64,000 nt of DNA from Bacillus paralicheniformis (GCF_001042485.2 NZ_LBMN02000006.1:33915-97914), one strand, 5' to 3'; shown: positions 1 to 8,964, counted from the stretch's first letter. The notes: generated by a model not told the origin, from the sequence alone. Numbers and translations are program-made.

Positions 1-243
1 TCCCGTGCATAACGACAGCATCCGCTGCTTTTTTTCTTCCTCTGGAAGCTTTTCAAAAAAGGTAATCTCGGTCTTCCCAAGCAGCTGAACCCTCTCTTTT
101 GGATAGTATGTAAAATAACCAGCCATTTCAAGGCCCGGTCTTGATAAATCGCTCATCGTAATCGGGCGGTTGATCCCTTCTTCTCCGCTGATGAGCTCAA
201 GCTTAAATTTATCCATCACATCTTTTGTTCGAACTTTCGGCAC
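1..243 (-). CDS. hprK: HPr kinase/phosphorylase, N-terminal part (cut by window edge)
   Basis: The reverse strand encodes the first 81 residues of HprK, the bifunctional enzyme that phosphorylates HPr on Ser46 and removes the phosphate, and so sets carbon catabolite repression in Firmicutes. The stretches [19 protein letters not shown] and [18 protein letters not shown] match the HprK N-terminal domain as I know it. The P-loop kinase domain lies outside the window. The start is GTG at 241-243, preceded by a strong GAGGAGGG ribosome binding site; no ATG fits. The gene is divergent from the neighbouring MarR gene. Identification is firm; nothing can be said about the catalytic half. Confidence 0.95.
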   Translation of the reverse strand, partial: MPKVRTKDVMDKFKLELISGEEGINRPITMSDLSRPGLEMAGYFTYYPKERVQLLGKTEITFFEKLPEEEKKQRMLSLCTG

Positions 244-343
244 GATTGATGCACCCTCCTCTTCTCAGATGAAGAACTAGACATTCAGCTTTATTCTATC
301 ACTTTCAAAATGAACCTAAAACATTTTTTGAAAATGGCCCCCC

Positions 344-361
344 TTGACACTTCGGTGAAGT
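344..361 (+). promoter_or_regulatory. TTGACA -35 element overlapping an inverted repeat before the MarR gene
   Basis: TTGACA (344-349) overlaps the inverted repeat ACTTC-GGT-GAAGT (349-361). No good -10 stands at 17 bp. MarR-family regulators usually bind such repeats in their own promoters, so this is a candidate autoregulatory operator; the assignment is inference. Confidence 0.35.
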
Positions 362-439
362 CTTCTTTTCCCGGGCTTTCTTTCAAAGCGAAAAATCAGT
401 AGTATGTAAAGAGGAACGCGAAAAGGAAGTGAAGAACCG

Positions 440-919
440 TTGAAATACAATATCCATGATACCACCGTGCTGAACGAAGACATTTTGACCCCGGAAGAAA
501 AAGAGACATGGGTTCTTTATATGAAAGTACTGACCGCTGCCGGCCTGGGGGATGTCTCCGAATGGATGAAGCTCGATCTCAGCATGCCGCAAATGAAAGT
601 TTTAATGCTTCTGAACAACCACGGCACACTGAAAGTCTCTGAAATCGCTGAAAAAATGGGCGCTTCCCTTTCAAATATGACCGGACTGCTCAGCCGCCTT
701 GAACAAGCGAACTTCATCAAAAGAACACATTCCGAGCAAGACCGGAGAACAATTGTTGTTGAACTAACCGAAGATGCAAAGGGGATTTTTCGAAGCCTTT
801 ACAAAAAGGGCCACGAAAAGCTCAAAAAGGCGCTCCAGAAACTGAACGAACAGGAAAAAACCCAAGTGAATGAAGGCCTTACCATTCTTGAAAAAGCGTT
901 AAAAGCTGACGATGAATAG
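440..919 (+). CDS. yvnA: MarR-family transcriptional regulator (YvnA-like)
   Basis: A 159-residue winged-helix regulator. The recognition helix and wing are visible around residues 70-115 (SEIAEKMGASLSNMTGLLSRL, then the DRR-containing wing), in the usual MarR order with dimerisation helices at both ends. The start is TTG at 440, chosen because AAAGGAAG lies 10 nt upstream and no ATG is near. The gene ends in its own terminator and is followed by an MFS exporter in the same direction, the usual MarR-plus-pump arrangement, so it probably represses that pump and itself. The symbol rests on remembered synteny (between hprK and yvnB) and is less certain than the family. The ligand is unknown. B. 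licheniformis YvnA has been linked to pulcherriminic acid control, but nothing here shows that. Confidence 0.8.
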   Translation: MKYNIHDTTVLNEDILTPEEKETWVLYMKVLTAAGLGDVSEWMKLDLSMPQMKVLMLLNNHGTLKVSEIAEKMGASLSNMTGLLSRLEQANFIKRTHSEQDRRTIVVELTEDAKGIFRSLYKKGHEKLKKALQKLNEQEKTQVNEGLTILEKALKADDE

Positions 920-921
920 AC

Positions 922-952
922 AAGCTGCCCGGAAAACGGCGCAGCTTTTTTT
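922..952 (+). terminator. Rho-independent terminator of the MarR gene
   Basis: The stem AAGCTGC...GCAGCTT is followed by TTTTTTT, directly downstream of the stop codon. Confidence 0.85.
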
Positions 953-967
953 GTTGAAAAATTTCTT

Positions 968-1019
968 TTGACAAAATGTGTTTTTTTAAGGATGATTAAA
1001 ATAGTTCACTCAAAGTGAA
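968..1019 (+). promoter_or_regulatory. Promoter and MarR-type operator before the MFS gene
   Basis: A perfect -35 TTGACA (968-973) is followed at 17 bp by GATGAT, a weak -10. Just downstream lies the perfect inverted repeat TTCACT-CAA-AGTGAA (1005-1019). Its half-site GTGAA also occurs in the repeat before the MarR gene, so both are candidate sites for the same regulator. The operator role is inference. Confidence 0.5.
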
Positions 1020-1058
1020 TTATTCATTTTAAATTAATAAAAAAGGAGGATATATGGT

Positions 1059-2618
1059 GTGAACCAAAAGTGGGCCGTATTATTATTTACGATCGGCGTG
1101 TTTATGGCTGCTTTAGACAATGGCATCATTTCAGCCGCACTGACGACAATCAACGATTCTTTTCAAGTATCCCCCTCATGGGGAGCTTGGGGCATCACAC
1201 TTTATACGCTCGGTTTGGCAGTCAGCGTCCCGATCGTCGGAAAGCTGTCTGACCGGTATGGACGTAAAAAGCTGTTTATCATCGAAGTCTTGCTGTTTGG
1301 CGCCGGTTCGCTGCTGGTTGCATTGAGCCAAAACTTCCCGATGTTTTTATTGGCAAGGCTGATTCAGTCGCTTGGCGGCGGCGGAATCTTTATTATCGGA
1401 AGCTCGCATATTCTCACTGCGCTGCCTAAAGAAAAACAGGGAACCGCACTGGGGCTTTTAGGTGCGATGAACGGCATCGCGGCAGTGCTCGGTCCGAATA
1501 TCGGCAGCTTTATTTTGGATATGACCGGAAGCTGGCACTGGCTGTTTTTGATCAACCTTCCGATTGCCGCAGTGCTGATCATTCTCAGCGTTCCATTGAT
1601 GAAAGAAACAAAAGGGGGAACACAGAAGCCGCTCGATCTGGCCGGAACTGTGCTGTTGTCTCTTGGGATTTTAGCTGTGATGTACGGAATAACGAATATA
1701 AACGGACAGCACATGTCTGCCGTCCTGTCCGACCCAAAGGTTTACTGTTTTCTTCTGATCGGCTGCGCGCTGTTTGCAGGACTCATCTTTTATGAAAAAC
1801 GCATAGAACTGAAAGGCGGCGACCCGATACTTGCCTACAGCTTATTAAAAAACAAGGTGTTTCAATGGACGCTTTTTATCGGATTTTTATCCGGCGGACT
1901 CTTGGCAGCCGTTATTTTCATTCCTGCATATGCGGAACAATATTTGCATGTCGCTCCTGAAAAAGCGGGGTATTGGATGACGCCTCTGGCGCTGGCTTCA
2001 GGAATAGGAGCAGGGCTCGGCGGAATGCTCGCCGATCGGAAAGGACCGGTAAAAGCGGCATGGCTCTCGGGAATCATTTCGTTCGCCGGGTTTTTACTCT
2101 TATCCGTCTGGGTGACAGAGAAGTGGGAATTTGTTTTGGCAAGCATTATCGCAGGGGTCGGTTTTGGTTTTCTGTTTGGCGCGCCGTTAAATATGCTTGT
2201 ATCAGAGGCAGCAAAACAGGATTACGGGACAGCGCTCGGCACATTATCGCTCGTCAGGCAGATGGGGATGACCTTGGCGCCCGCGCTGTATGCGGGATAT
2301 ATAACGGCCGGCTACGAAAATATCGGCACACATATCAAACATAAGCTGAATGATGCAGGGATGCCGATCAAGGGGTTTACAGGCGGTAAGTCGGACGTAT
2401 CGCATCTGAACGAATCACTCAGCCAGATTTCCGACCCAAAAGTAAAGGACATCATAAGCGAAGCGATCCATGAAAGTGTGGGAACGGGATTTTTTAACCT
2501 CTACTTCACAGCCGCCGTCCTTTCCCTTGCCGTCATCGCTTCTGTCAGCATTTTATCGCTTTACAGAAAAAAACAAACCGACACGGCAACCCGTCTGAAA
2601 AAAGATGTGACAAACTAA
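1059..2618 (+). CDS. MFS multidrug-type exporter, 14-TM DHA2 (EmrB/QacA) family
   Basis: A 519-residue polytopic membrane protein. Motif A, GKLSDRYGRKK, sits at residues 61-71 after the second helix, the first helix carries an acidic residue in LDNGIISAAL, and an antiporter-like segment follows near residues 125-150. Length and helix count fit the 14-helix drug:H+ antiporter subfamily. Start is GTG at 1059 with AAAGGAGGA 8 nt upstream; the ATG at 1054 runs straight into a stop. It follows the MarR gene and has a MarR-type palindrome in its promoter, so it is probably derepressed by a small toxic or exported compound. The substrate cannot be read from sequence. It is longer than YvmA (DHA1 family, as I recall), so I give no symbol. 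Confidence 0.85.
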   Translation: MNQKWAVLLFTIGVFMAALDNGIISAALTTINDSFQVSPSWGAWGITLYTLGLAVSVPIVGKLSDRYGRKKLFIIEVLLFGAGSLLVALSQNFPMFLLARLIQSLGGGGIFIIGSSHILTALPKEKQGTALGLLGAMNGIAAVLGPNIGSFILDMTGSWHWLFLINLPIAAVLIILSVPLMKETKGGTQKPLDLAGTVLLSLGILAVMYGITNINGQHMSAVLSDPKVYCFLLIGCALFAGLIFYEKRIELKGGDPILAYSLLKNKVFQWTLFIGFLSGGLLAAVIFIPAYAEQYLHVAPEKAGYWMTPLALASGIGAGLGGMLADRKGPVKAAWLSGIISFAGFLLLSVWVTEKWEFVLASIIAGVGFGFLFGAPLNMLVSEAAKQDYGTALGTLSLVRQMGMTLAPALYAGYITAGYENIGTHIKHKLNDAGMPIKGFTGGKSDVSHLNESLSQISDPKVKDIISEAIHESVGTGFFNLYFTAAVLSLAVIASVSILSLYRKKQTDTATRLKKDVTN

Positions 2619-2655
2619 AAAGCATTTGCTCCCCTTAGGAAAACAAATGCTTTTT
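2617..2655. terminator. Bidirectional terminator between the MFS gene and yvnB
   Basis: A 12-bp inverted repeat, AAAAAGCATTTG (2617-2628) and CAAATGCTTTTT (2644-2655), lies between convergent genes. It has a T run on both strands and overlaps the last codons of yvnB. Confidence 0.85.
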
Positions 2656-5600
2656 ACGTTCACAAATGAATACCGCCGCCAGCCAAAAGCCGATTACAGC
2701 AATTGGGAGGTTTTTTATACATGACGGCTCAAGTGTCGCTTGCTTTAACATCATGCCGGCCGGCGGAAGGCTCTCCGACAATTGCCGCCGGGCTGAGCCC
2801 GCCCCTGCTGTTTGGTCTATTAAAAAGGATTTCATGCCGTCATCTTTTGTCGTCAATTTCCACATCTGAGACCTGCTTTTGCCGCCGTATTGATCAGAAG
2901 CTGCGGCGTACCAGAAATAGGTTGTATTCGGCTGTAAATCCTTCCATGTCACTGAGGCCGTCTTTCCGCTTTTCACCGTTTTTGCTTTCCCAATTTCCTT
3001 GTTCGAAAAGACATTCAGCTCAAAATAATCGGTTTTAACCTTTTTCTTCCGCGGTTTCAGATCCGTTTTGATATTGAACTCGTCTTTCGGGCCGAATTGG
3101 TGCGGATCATAAAAATTATAGTCGTCGAGATATGGCGAATACGTTTTGACATGGATCGTGTCATGCTTCGGATCCACATGAAGAATTCTTAAATAACCTT
3201 GGCCTCCTTCAGGACCGCCCTGATAGTCGGCAAGCATTTGATACACCTTGCGATCCGGCTTGCCGTCCCCGTTATCATCAAGCCTGTCGACTTTTAAGTT
3301 GGAACTGTGATAGTGGCCGCTCAACACGGCGATCACATTCGGATTCCGCTTGATGATCTGTTCAAATATTTTCTCCCCGATTGGACTTCTGCTTCCGCTG
3401 ACAAGCAAAAACTCGTGAAATGACAAAATCGCTTTTCGGTCGGGATGGCGTTTCAGAACATCATCTATCCACTGCAGTTCTTTTTTTCCGATTCCCCACC
3501 CCATCGACACCATGATATAGTCGTTTCCTCCGCTGGAAATGAGGTCGTAATGCCCTTTGTTATTCTGATAAGACCCGCCGTAATGCGGTTTTTGTTTAAA
3601 ACGTCTTTCCCCGAAGTACTTGCCGAATTTCAAATAAGACCGGTCTTTATGGCTGACATCGTGATTGCCCGCCAGCACGCCGTAAGGAACTTGATTGTCG
3701 TCGAGGACTTTCATGAACTGATCGGCACGCTTCCATTGCAGCGGCTGATCCGCTTCATCCACAAGATCCCCCGTATGAAAGACGTACTGAATGTTCAGCT
3801 TGTCCTTTTGTTCGGCGATCCACTTGACCTGACGTTCAAAAATGTGCGGATAGCTTTCCGAATAATATTGCGTATCAGACATCCACACAAATGTATAGTC
3901 ATGTTGCGAAAGCTGAATTTGATCCTGAATGATGATGCTCGCCTTGGATTGTCGGACATAATCGGCAGCTTTGATGCTTCCTTTGAGGGTAAAAGGTTTG
4001 TCATCCTTTGCAACATGGAATGTCAGCGTCTCCCACCTCTTGCTGGACCAATTCCAGACGAACATGGAGACTTTTCTGCCGGGAAGCGAACTCCCGCGCC
4101 ACAGCACTTCCACCTTGTCGTTCGGCCCCGTATTTTCATCCACTTTGACATCAAAGCGATGGTACGGAAACTTTGTTGTTGATGACGTTTCAAAACCTTT
4201 TCCGTCAGGTGCGGACATGCCGCTGCGCTCTTCTTTTGTCAGCGCCTTTTCCCCGCTGACCGCAAAGCTTTGCGGAGGTTCCGTCACGCTTTCGTTCGCT
4301 GACACGTCAACATGCTCTTCGTCTTTTACAGTGTACTGAAACCCTTGATGGAATGACACTTTCATCTTATCTTTTGTCGGGTCCTTGACGCGGACGGCCA
4401 GCTTAGCCTGTGTGCTGCCGGGGGCATTTTTGACCTGGGCGGGCTTGTCCGGCTTTTCCTCTTTAATATAAAATGCCTTTTTCACGATTGACAGGTTGCC
4501 GGCGCTATCCTCCGCTTTTATTTTCAGTTCGTGCTTTCCCGCATCCAGGCCGGCAGAAGATATAAAATAGGGAAGCGCTATTTTTTTGCCGTCAAGAACG
4601 GCTTTTATGCTTTTCACACCGCTCCATTTATCGTGTGCGGCCGCATTGATCTCAAACGAACCTTTATACGTCCTGCCGTCTTTTAATGACGTTTTGATCT
4701 CAGGGCCTGTGTTATCGATCGTCACCCTGCGGATGAGCCTTTCTTCGCCATTCTCCGCTTCAACGATGTGCGGCCCTTCATCCCAGGCGCGTGTATGCCA
4801 TTGACTGGCAAGCGATGTAAACTTGGCTTCCGGAATCGAAAAACGGAATTCATACCATTCGCGCGCCCCTGGACCGTCTCCGGCCGGAAGCTCGGCTTTC
4901 GGATCGTCGTACCGCTCATCGCGGATGGTGGTTCCATCCGCTAAGATAAGGCGGGGGTTCTTGAGGACAAAATCATCCCTGTTTTCTTCTGCAGACTGTT
5001 CAAATGGGGTTGACTTCGTGCCTGAACGAACTTTAATCGCAAACGGCTTTCCTTTTTTAAATTCCTCCGGAGAAACGGGAACCGTAATGGTCGTATACCG
5101 GCGGCGCGAATCGTCAAAAACTTTTTGAACCCTCCTGCCGATCGTTACAGCATTTTTAAAATACAGATTTGTTTGATTGACATCGAAGGCAAAGTAGGCT
5201 TTTTTTTCAAGCGCTGATTCACCTTTTTTTTGTTCAATTCCGTCAATCCGAATTGTCATTTCAGAAGGCGGCTTTTCTGATGTGGCTTTCAGCAGCATTT
5301 TTCCGGAAACGGTTCCGCCTTCGTTTACATTCAGCCTGAGTCCCTTCAAAATCCGCTGTTCAAGCGGTATCGTTTTCTTTTCAGTCGCCGTAACGTTTGA
5401 TCCATCGCCGGCCCGCATATAGTATTCCACTTTTTCTTTGCCAATGAGCTCGGCAAAATAGATATTGTGGCGGTACAAACCGTCATTGCGGCTTTTTTCA
5501 ACACGGACTTCAGTAAACGGCTCATCATCATTCATACGGTAGAAAAACTGCGCCTGTTTCACTTGCCGATTGTCTTTCATATCAGCTAAGAGCTGGATCG

Positions 5601-6645
5601 TTTCACCCGGTTTTACCGCTTGATGATCCGTCATATCATGGATCGCCGGCTTTTCTCTGTCAGGCATGACCGTCACCGTCTGTGAAGGAACCTGCGCCTT
5701 CAGGAGCGAACCAGGAGACGGTTTTTCTTCCCCGGCCGATATCATTTTCATATGCTTCGTTCCGTCCAGCGGATATCGATAAAGAAGCGCTTTATTTTTA
5801 GTGACATCGGTTTTATCCGGCTTGTTTTGATAACGGGCGGATGCGACCTCTTCCCCGCTGTTTGTACAGATGATCACTTCCCTCGGCGCCGTATTCGCCA
5901 TGCCGCTCCCTTTGAGAACAGATAGCGATTTCCCTTCACGAAGGTGAACACCGTAATGCTGATTGAAGTCATCTTCTGTCAAATGCCCATTTGAGCGGTT
6001 TTTTACCCAAAACACGTGTGTTTGACCGGAAGGAATCGTCACATCATCGCGTTCAAAAGGCCAGACGGTGTCTGATTCCTTACCCTTTTCAGGATGTCTG
6101 TATTTAATTTTGTAACTGTTCAGATGAACAGCTTTATTGGTATTGTTATAAACTTCAATAAATTCATAGCCGTCCTTTGCACCGGTGTTTGACGTGTCGA
6201 CAGCCATTTCCGTGATCAACAGCTCCGGAAACTTTTGTGTATCCGTACGTACGCCTTTCAGGGCGACAGTATACACATCCGTCTTCACAGAGGAACCACC
6301 GGCTTGAGCCTCAATGTAATACTTGACTTTGTCGGATGCTATGGATTCGCTTTCCAACTTGGCAATATAGCCGTTCTGTTTGCCCGGCTCCACTTCCATC
6401 GGAATCGCCCGATACGGCAATTCGTCATGCTGCTTGTAATACAGAATGACCGTGTCGGCGGCCGCCTCCGCGGAAAAATACAAGTCGTCTCCTTTTTTTA
6501 CTTGTTCAACAGAAGTATGCCTGATGGCCGGTGAACGAGGCTGAATGCGCTCTTTTCCCGCCGCGGACGAAATCGGCATCTGTAAGGCAAAAAGCAAAAC
6601 TGCGGCCAGAAACAAAAGGGTTTGGCGATTTCTGTACTTTTTCAT
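2635..6645 (-). CDS. yvnB: Large secreted calcineurin-like phosphoesterase
   Basis: A 1336-residue exported protein with an N-terminal signal peptide (MKKYRNRQTLLFLAAVLLF, cleavage near SSAAG). A lamin-tail-like domain is seen near residues 140-225 (ELLITEMAVDTS...YEFIEVYNNT), then several beta-sandwich repeats. The metallophosphoesterase core lies at about 915-1115, with SDTQ, HTGDLVD, GNHD (about 993) and SGHYH (about 1110) as metal ligands. A fibronectin-III-like stretch follows near 1230-1290 (NTTYFWYAAA). The tail has LPPAG, a hydrophobic segment (IAVIGFWLAAVFI) and a basic end (ERKKH), so the protein is probably surface-anchored. Start ATG has GGGAGGT upstream. It is slightly longer than B. 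subtilis YvnB as remembered. The substrate, perhaps a phosphodiester or nucleotide outside the cell, is unknown. Confidence 0.88.
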   Translation of the reverse strand: MKKYRNRQTLLFLAAVLLFALQMPISSAAGKERIQPRSPAIRHTSVEQVKKGDDLYFSAEAAADTVILYYKQHDELPYRAIPMEVEPGKQNGYIAKLESESIASDKVKYYIEAQAGGSSVKTDVYTVALKGVRTDTQKFPELLITEMAVDTSNTGAKDGYEFIEVYNNTNKAVHLNSYKIKYRHPEKGKESDTVWPFERDDVTIPSGQTHVFWVKNRSNGHLTEDDFNQHYGVHLREGKSLSVLKGSGMANTAPREVIICTNSGEEVASARYQNKPDKTDVTKNKALLYRYPLDGTKHMKMISAGEEKPSPGSLLKAQVPSQTVTVMPDREKPAIHDMTDHQAVKPGETIQLLADMKDNRQVKQAQFFYRMNDDEPFTEVRVEKSRNDGLYRHNIYFAELIGKEKVEYYMRAGDGSNVTATEKKTIPLEQRILKGLRLNVNEGGTVSGKMLLKATSEKPPSEMTIRIDGIEQKKGESALEKKAYFAFDVNQTNLYFKNAVTIGRRVQKVFDDSRRRYTTITVPVSPEEFKKGKPFAIKVRSGTKSTPFEQSAEENRDDFVLKNPRLILADGTTIRDERYDDPKAELPAGDGPGAREWYEFRFSIPEAKFTSLASQWHTRAWDEGPHIVEAENGEERLIRRVTIDNTGPEIKTSLKDGRTYKGSFEINAAAHDKWSGVKSIKAVLDGKKIALPYFISSAGLDAGKHELKIKAEDSAGNLSIVKKAFYIKEEKPDKPAQVKNAPGSTQAKLAVRVKDPTKDKMKVSFHQGFQYTVKDEEHVDVSANESVTEPPQSFAVSGEKALTKEERSGMSAPDGKGFETSSTTKFPYHRFDVKVDENTGPNDKVEVLWRGSSLPGRKVSMFVWNWSSKRWETLTFHVAKDDKPFTLKGSIKAADYVRQSKASIIIQDQIQLSQHDYTFVWMSDTQYYSESYPHIFERQVKWIAEQKDKLNIQYVFHTGDLVDEADQPLQWKRADQFMKVLDDNQVPYGVLAGNHDVSHKDRSYLKFGKYFGERRFKQKPHYGGSYQNNKGHYDLISSGGNDYIMVSMGWGIGKKELQWIDDVLKRHPDRKAILSFHEFLLVSGSRSPIGEKIFEQIIKRNPNVIAVLSGHYHSSNLKVDRLDDNGDGKPDRKVYQMLADYQGGPEGGQGYLRILHVDPKHDTIHVKTYSPYLDDYNFYDPHQFGPKDEFNIKTDLKPRKKKVKTDYFELNVFSNKEIGKAKTVKSGKTASVTWKDLQPNTTYFWYAAASDQYGGKSRSQMWKLTTKDDGMKSFLIDQTAGAGSARRQLSESLPPAGMMLKQATLEPSCIKNLPIAVIGFWLAAVFICERKKHLFS

Positions 6646-6706
6646 CGTCTACCTCCCTTTCGTATTTTGCCTTTACAGATCATTTTTATGAAAGAGACAT
6701 CCGTGC

Positions 6707-6739
6707 AAAAAAAAGAAGCCTGATGATTCATCAGACTTC
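6707..6739 (-). terminator. Terminator of the yvlABCD operon
   Basis: On the reverse strand the stem GAAGTCTGAT...ATCAGGCTTC is followed by eight T, just after the yvlD stop. Confidence 0.85.
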
Positions 6740-6742
6740 AAC

Positions 6743-7102
6743 TTATTTTTTGGACATCGGTTCGATAATTGCTTTTTGAATGAGCAAGTGGAAAACCGAT
6801 AGGACGATCGACGCAAAAATGGCTGTCCCAAAGCCGTCCAGGTCAAAACTGTCCCCCATAATGGATGCGGTCATATAAAGAGTAATCGCATTGATGATAA
6901 ATAAAAATAAACCTAACGTAATCACCGTGACAGGCAGCGTCAAAATCACCAGCACCGGCTTCACAAACATATTTAAGATCGATAAAATCAAGCTTGCCGT
7001 AATGGCTGCTCCGATGCTTCTGACGTGAACCGCATCAAAGTAACCGGCAATGACAATTAATAATAAGGCATTGACAAGAACGTTTATAATCCATCTCATC
7101 AT
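6743..7102 (-). CDS. yvlD: Small four-helix membrane protein YvlD (holin superfamily IV-like)
   Basis: A 119-residue protein with about four membrane segments (NVLVNALLLIVIAGY, AAITASLILSILNM, VLVILTLPVTVITLGLF, AIFASIVLSVFHLL). This is the mycobacterial-holin-like family found widely in Firmicutes, with no proven enzymatic role. Its ATG overlaps the yvlC stop by 4 nt, so the two are translationally coupled. It is the last gene of a SigW-type operon and probably protects the membrane under envelope stress; in B. subtilis the operon has been tied to resistance to membrane-active agents. Confidence 0.9.
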   Translation of the reverse strand: MMRWIINVLVNALLLIVIAGYFDAVHVRSIGAAITASLILSILNMFVKPVLVILTLPVTVITLGLFLFIINAITLYMTASIMGDSFDLDGFGTAIFASIVLSVFHLLIQKAIIEPMSKK

Positions 7103-7299
7103 CTGTTGACGTCTCCTTCATTCGGCACAAGGAATACCCAGACAATATAAATCAGCAGGACGGGAACTCCGGTCGAAAATATAAATAATAGAACCGTAAT
7201 GATTCTCAGCAATGACGCATCCATATTTAAATATTCAGCAAGACCTCCGACGACCCCGGCAATCTTTCTGTCTGTTTCGGATCGAAATAGCCTTTTCAT
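7099..7299 (-). CDS. yvlC: PspC-domain membrane protein YvlC
   Basis: A 66-residue PspC-domain protein: a short amphipathic start (RSETDRKIAGVVGGLAEYLNMD) followed by one strongly hydrophobic segment (LLRIITVLLFIFSTGVPVLL). Phage-shock PspC proteins sense membrane stress, and the short Bacillus forms sit next to yvlB and yvlD. Start ATG with ACAGGAG 8 nt upstream. It overlaps yvlD by 4 nt and follows yvlB closely, so it is co-transcribed with them. Confidence 0.9.
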   Translation of the reverse strand: MKRLFRSETDRKIAGVVGGLAEYLNMDASLLRIITVLLFIFSTGVPVLLIYIVWVFLVPNEGDVNR

Positions 7300-7303
7300 T
7301 GTA

Positions 7304-8398
7304 TCACTCCTGTGTATGGTTTAAATGGATCGATCCTGTCTTCGATTCCAAAAACACGGTCATGCTATGATCATGATTTTGATTTGCTTTTAGGTACATT
7401 TCCTTCTGGATTGTCTCGTTTTTTTCCTTTAAAATTTCTGCATCTGAAAGATCATGAGACAGAGAACCGAGATTGCTTTTCAGCTCCGCTGTAACAGCGC
7501 AGTCCCGGGGAACATTCAACTCTACGCTTCCAGTCGTTGTTTTCACATATGCCGTCCGGCAGTGCGGATTTTTGACTGTTGCCGCGATATTGCCGTTAAA
7601 GCTCTGCAGGTCAAGCGCCTCGCATGAACCTTTAAGGTCGATCAATCCATTGATGGTTTCCGCTTCAATCTCTCCGCAAGTATGGTCGGCTAGTTTGATT
7701 TGTCCATTTGCAGTTTCCAATGAAGCTTTTCCTGCCGTGAGAGCAGAGAACGACAGCACGCCGTTCGTCGTTTTGGCGGACAGCTCTTTTACGTTTAAAT
7801 GTTCCCCTCTGACCGGGCCGTTAAACAGTTTAAAGCGGATTTTGCCGTACTCTTTGTCCGGTATATAGACGGTAAGGTTGGTCTTCATCGTTTTTTTCTC
7901 GGTACGGATCATGAACTTATCGCCTTCCACACCGCAGTCGATATGCTGGAGAAAAGCCTGCCTTGCTTCATCCTGATTTTCAGCCCGGTACACTTTTGCC
8001 TGGCATTCGACTCTGATGTCGGAATCGCTCCATGGTACAAGGTTGACGCTGCCGTTGGCAAGCTGAATATCCAGAGTCGAAAAATCAGTGTCTTTAAACT
8101 GGAATATATGCTGGACATCGTACGAGTGCCCGAAATTCAAATCCAAGTCTGCTTCTTTTACTTTTTTTACAGCGGTATCAATCCATTCGAACAGTTTTGA
8201 ACCGATCGAAGGCTTCGGTTCTTTTTTCTTTTCGCCGTAGAAGTCCTCCGAATCAATGACATCCTCAGACAGGGCTGTCACCTTGCTCTCGGTTTCCTTG
8301 TAGTCTTCTTCAAGTTTTTCGATCAGGATCAGCGCCTCTTTTGCAGACAGCTTTCCTTCCTCGACCAATTTTAAAATTCGTTCTTTCTCATGCTTCAT
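7304..8398 (-). CDS. yvlB: DUF4097 beta-solenoid protein YvlB
   Basis: A 364-residue protein. Residues 1-35 form a SHOCT-like helical pair (KERILKLVEEGKLSAKEAL). From about residue 95 on it is a chain of short beta strands with repeated N-G-x-I/V turns (ANGSVNL, NGPVRG, TNGVLSF, ANGQIKL, INGLIDL, FNGNIAA), the hallmark of DUF4097 putative adhesin/beta-solenoid proteins. No signal peptide is visible, so it is probably cytoplasmic or membrane-associated through YvlC/YvlD. It is the second gene of the yvlABCD operon. Confidence 0.9.
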   Translation of the reverse strand: MKHEKERILKLVEEGKLSAKEALILIEKLEEDYKETESKVTALSEDVIDSEDFYGEKKKEPKPSIGSKLFEWIDTAVKKVKEADLDLNFGHSYDVQHIFQFKDTDFSTLDIQLANGSVNLVPWSDSDIRVECQAKVYRAENQDEARQAFLQHIDCGVEGDKFMIRTEKKTMKTNLTVYIPDKEYGKIRFKLFNGPVRGEHLNVKELSAKTTNGVLSFSALTAGKASLETANGQIKLADHTCGEIEAETINGLIDLKGSCEALDLQSFNGNIAATVKNPHCRTAYVKTTTGSVELNVPRDCAVTAELKSNLGSLSHDLSDAEILKEKNETIQKEMYLKANQNHDHSMTVFLESKTGSIHLNHTQE

Positions 8399-8423
8399 GA
8401 AAAGCTCCCCCGTTCTCCTTCTT

Positions 8424-8750
8424 TTAGGCCTGAGTCAGCATTTTAATCCCTTGAACTACGTTCCAGACCACAATAATCAAACTGATGATCCCGAAAAAAA
8501 CGAAACCTCCGATCATGAAAATGACCGCCAAATAACCGCCGTCACCAAAGATAAGCGTACCGCTTATCGCGCCTGCTGCCAATATGACTACGCTTATAAA
8601 CGGAATAATATGCGAAATAAGCGAACGCATCGCATGCTTTTTCGTTTCTTGATCATCTGTTATAAAATACGCTGCGATTGGCAAAATAAGCGCGGCAAAA
8701 AAAACACTAAAATAACAAATTGAAGAAATCAGCGCGTTGTTTCTCGTCAT
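8424..8750 (-). CDS. yvlA: Small membrane protein YvlA (DUF4870-type)
   Basis: A 108-residue protein with three hydrophobic stretches (ISSICYFSVFFAALILPIAAYF, IIPFISVVILAAGAISG, LAVIFMIGGFVFFGIIS) and the KKHAMRSLI loop typical of DUF4870 proteins. I place the start at ATG 8750, because AAGGAG lies 8 nt upstream; the upstream in-frame GTG at 8759 would sit on top of that site. It is the first gene of yvlABCD, directly behind a SigW-type promoter. Confidence 0.85.
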   Translation of the reverse strand: MTRNNALISSICYFSVFFAALILPIAAYFITDDQETKKHAMRSLISHIIPFISVVILAAGAISGTLIFGDGGYLAVIFMIGGFVFFGIISLIIVVWNVVQGIKMLTQA

Positions 8751-8817
8751 ACATAACACTCCTTATGATGTAAACCGTTCTTTGTGAGTCTAATGTACAG
8801 TGACCTTATACTTAGTT

Positions 8818-8844
8818 TACGTGTATCATGGCCTTTAGGTTACA
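8818..8844 (-). promoter_or_regulatory. SigW (ECF)-type promoter of yvlABCD
   Basis: On the reverse strand, TGTAAC (8839-8844), a 17-nt spacer and CGTA (8818-8821) match the ECF pattern TGAAAC-N16/17-CGTA. yvlA is a known SigW target in B. subtilis, which supports the call. Confidence 0.75.
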
Positions 8845-8879
8845 TTTTCATTCGATCGGCGTGCGTCAAACTTCGCAAA

Positions 8880-8908
8880 TTGATTTTTTTAGATTTTATG
8901 AATAGATT
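8880..8908 (+). promoter_or_regulatory. Candidate sigma A promoter of the small gene at 8965
   Basis: TTGATT (8880-8885), a 17-bp spacer and TAGATT (8903-8908) precede the gene by about 55 nt. Confidence 0.4.
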
Positions 8909-8964
8909 CTTTTATTATAACCCTTTAAAATATGTGGCAAAGCCAATGAAAAGGAGCGAGCGTT

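Noticed and set aside
1059..2618. Calling the MFS gene yvmA
   Set aside because: Length and helix number fit the DHA2 group rather than YvmA, and the yvmC-cypX genes are absent from this window.
3445..4182. A 245-codon open frame on the plus strand
   Set aside because: It is antisense to the phosphoesterase core of yvnB, has no ribosome binding site and no family features.
8440..8720. Plus-strand frame of 108 codons opposite yvlA
   Set aside because: It is an antisense shadow of yvlA and has no ribosome binding site.
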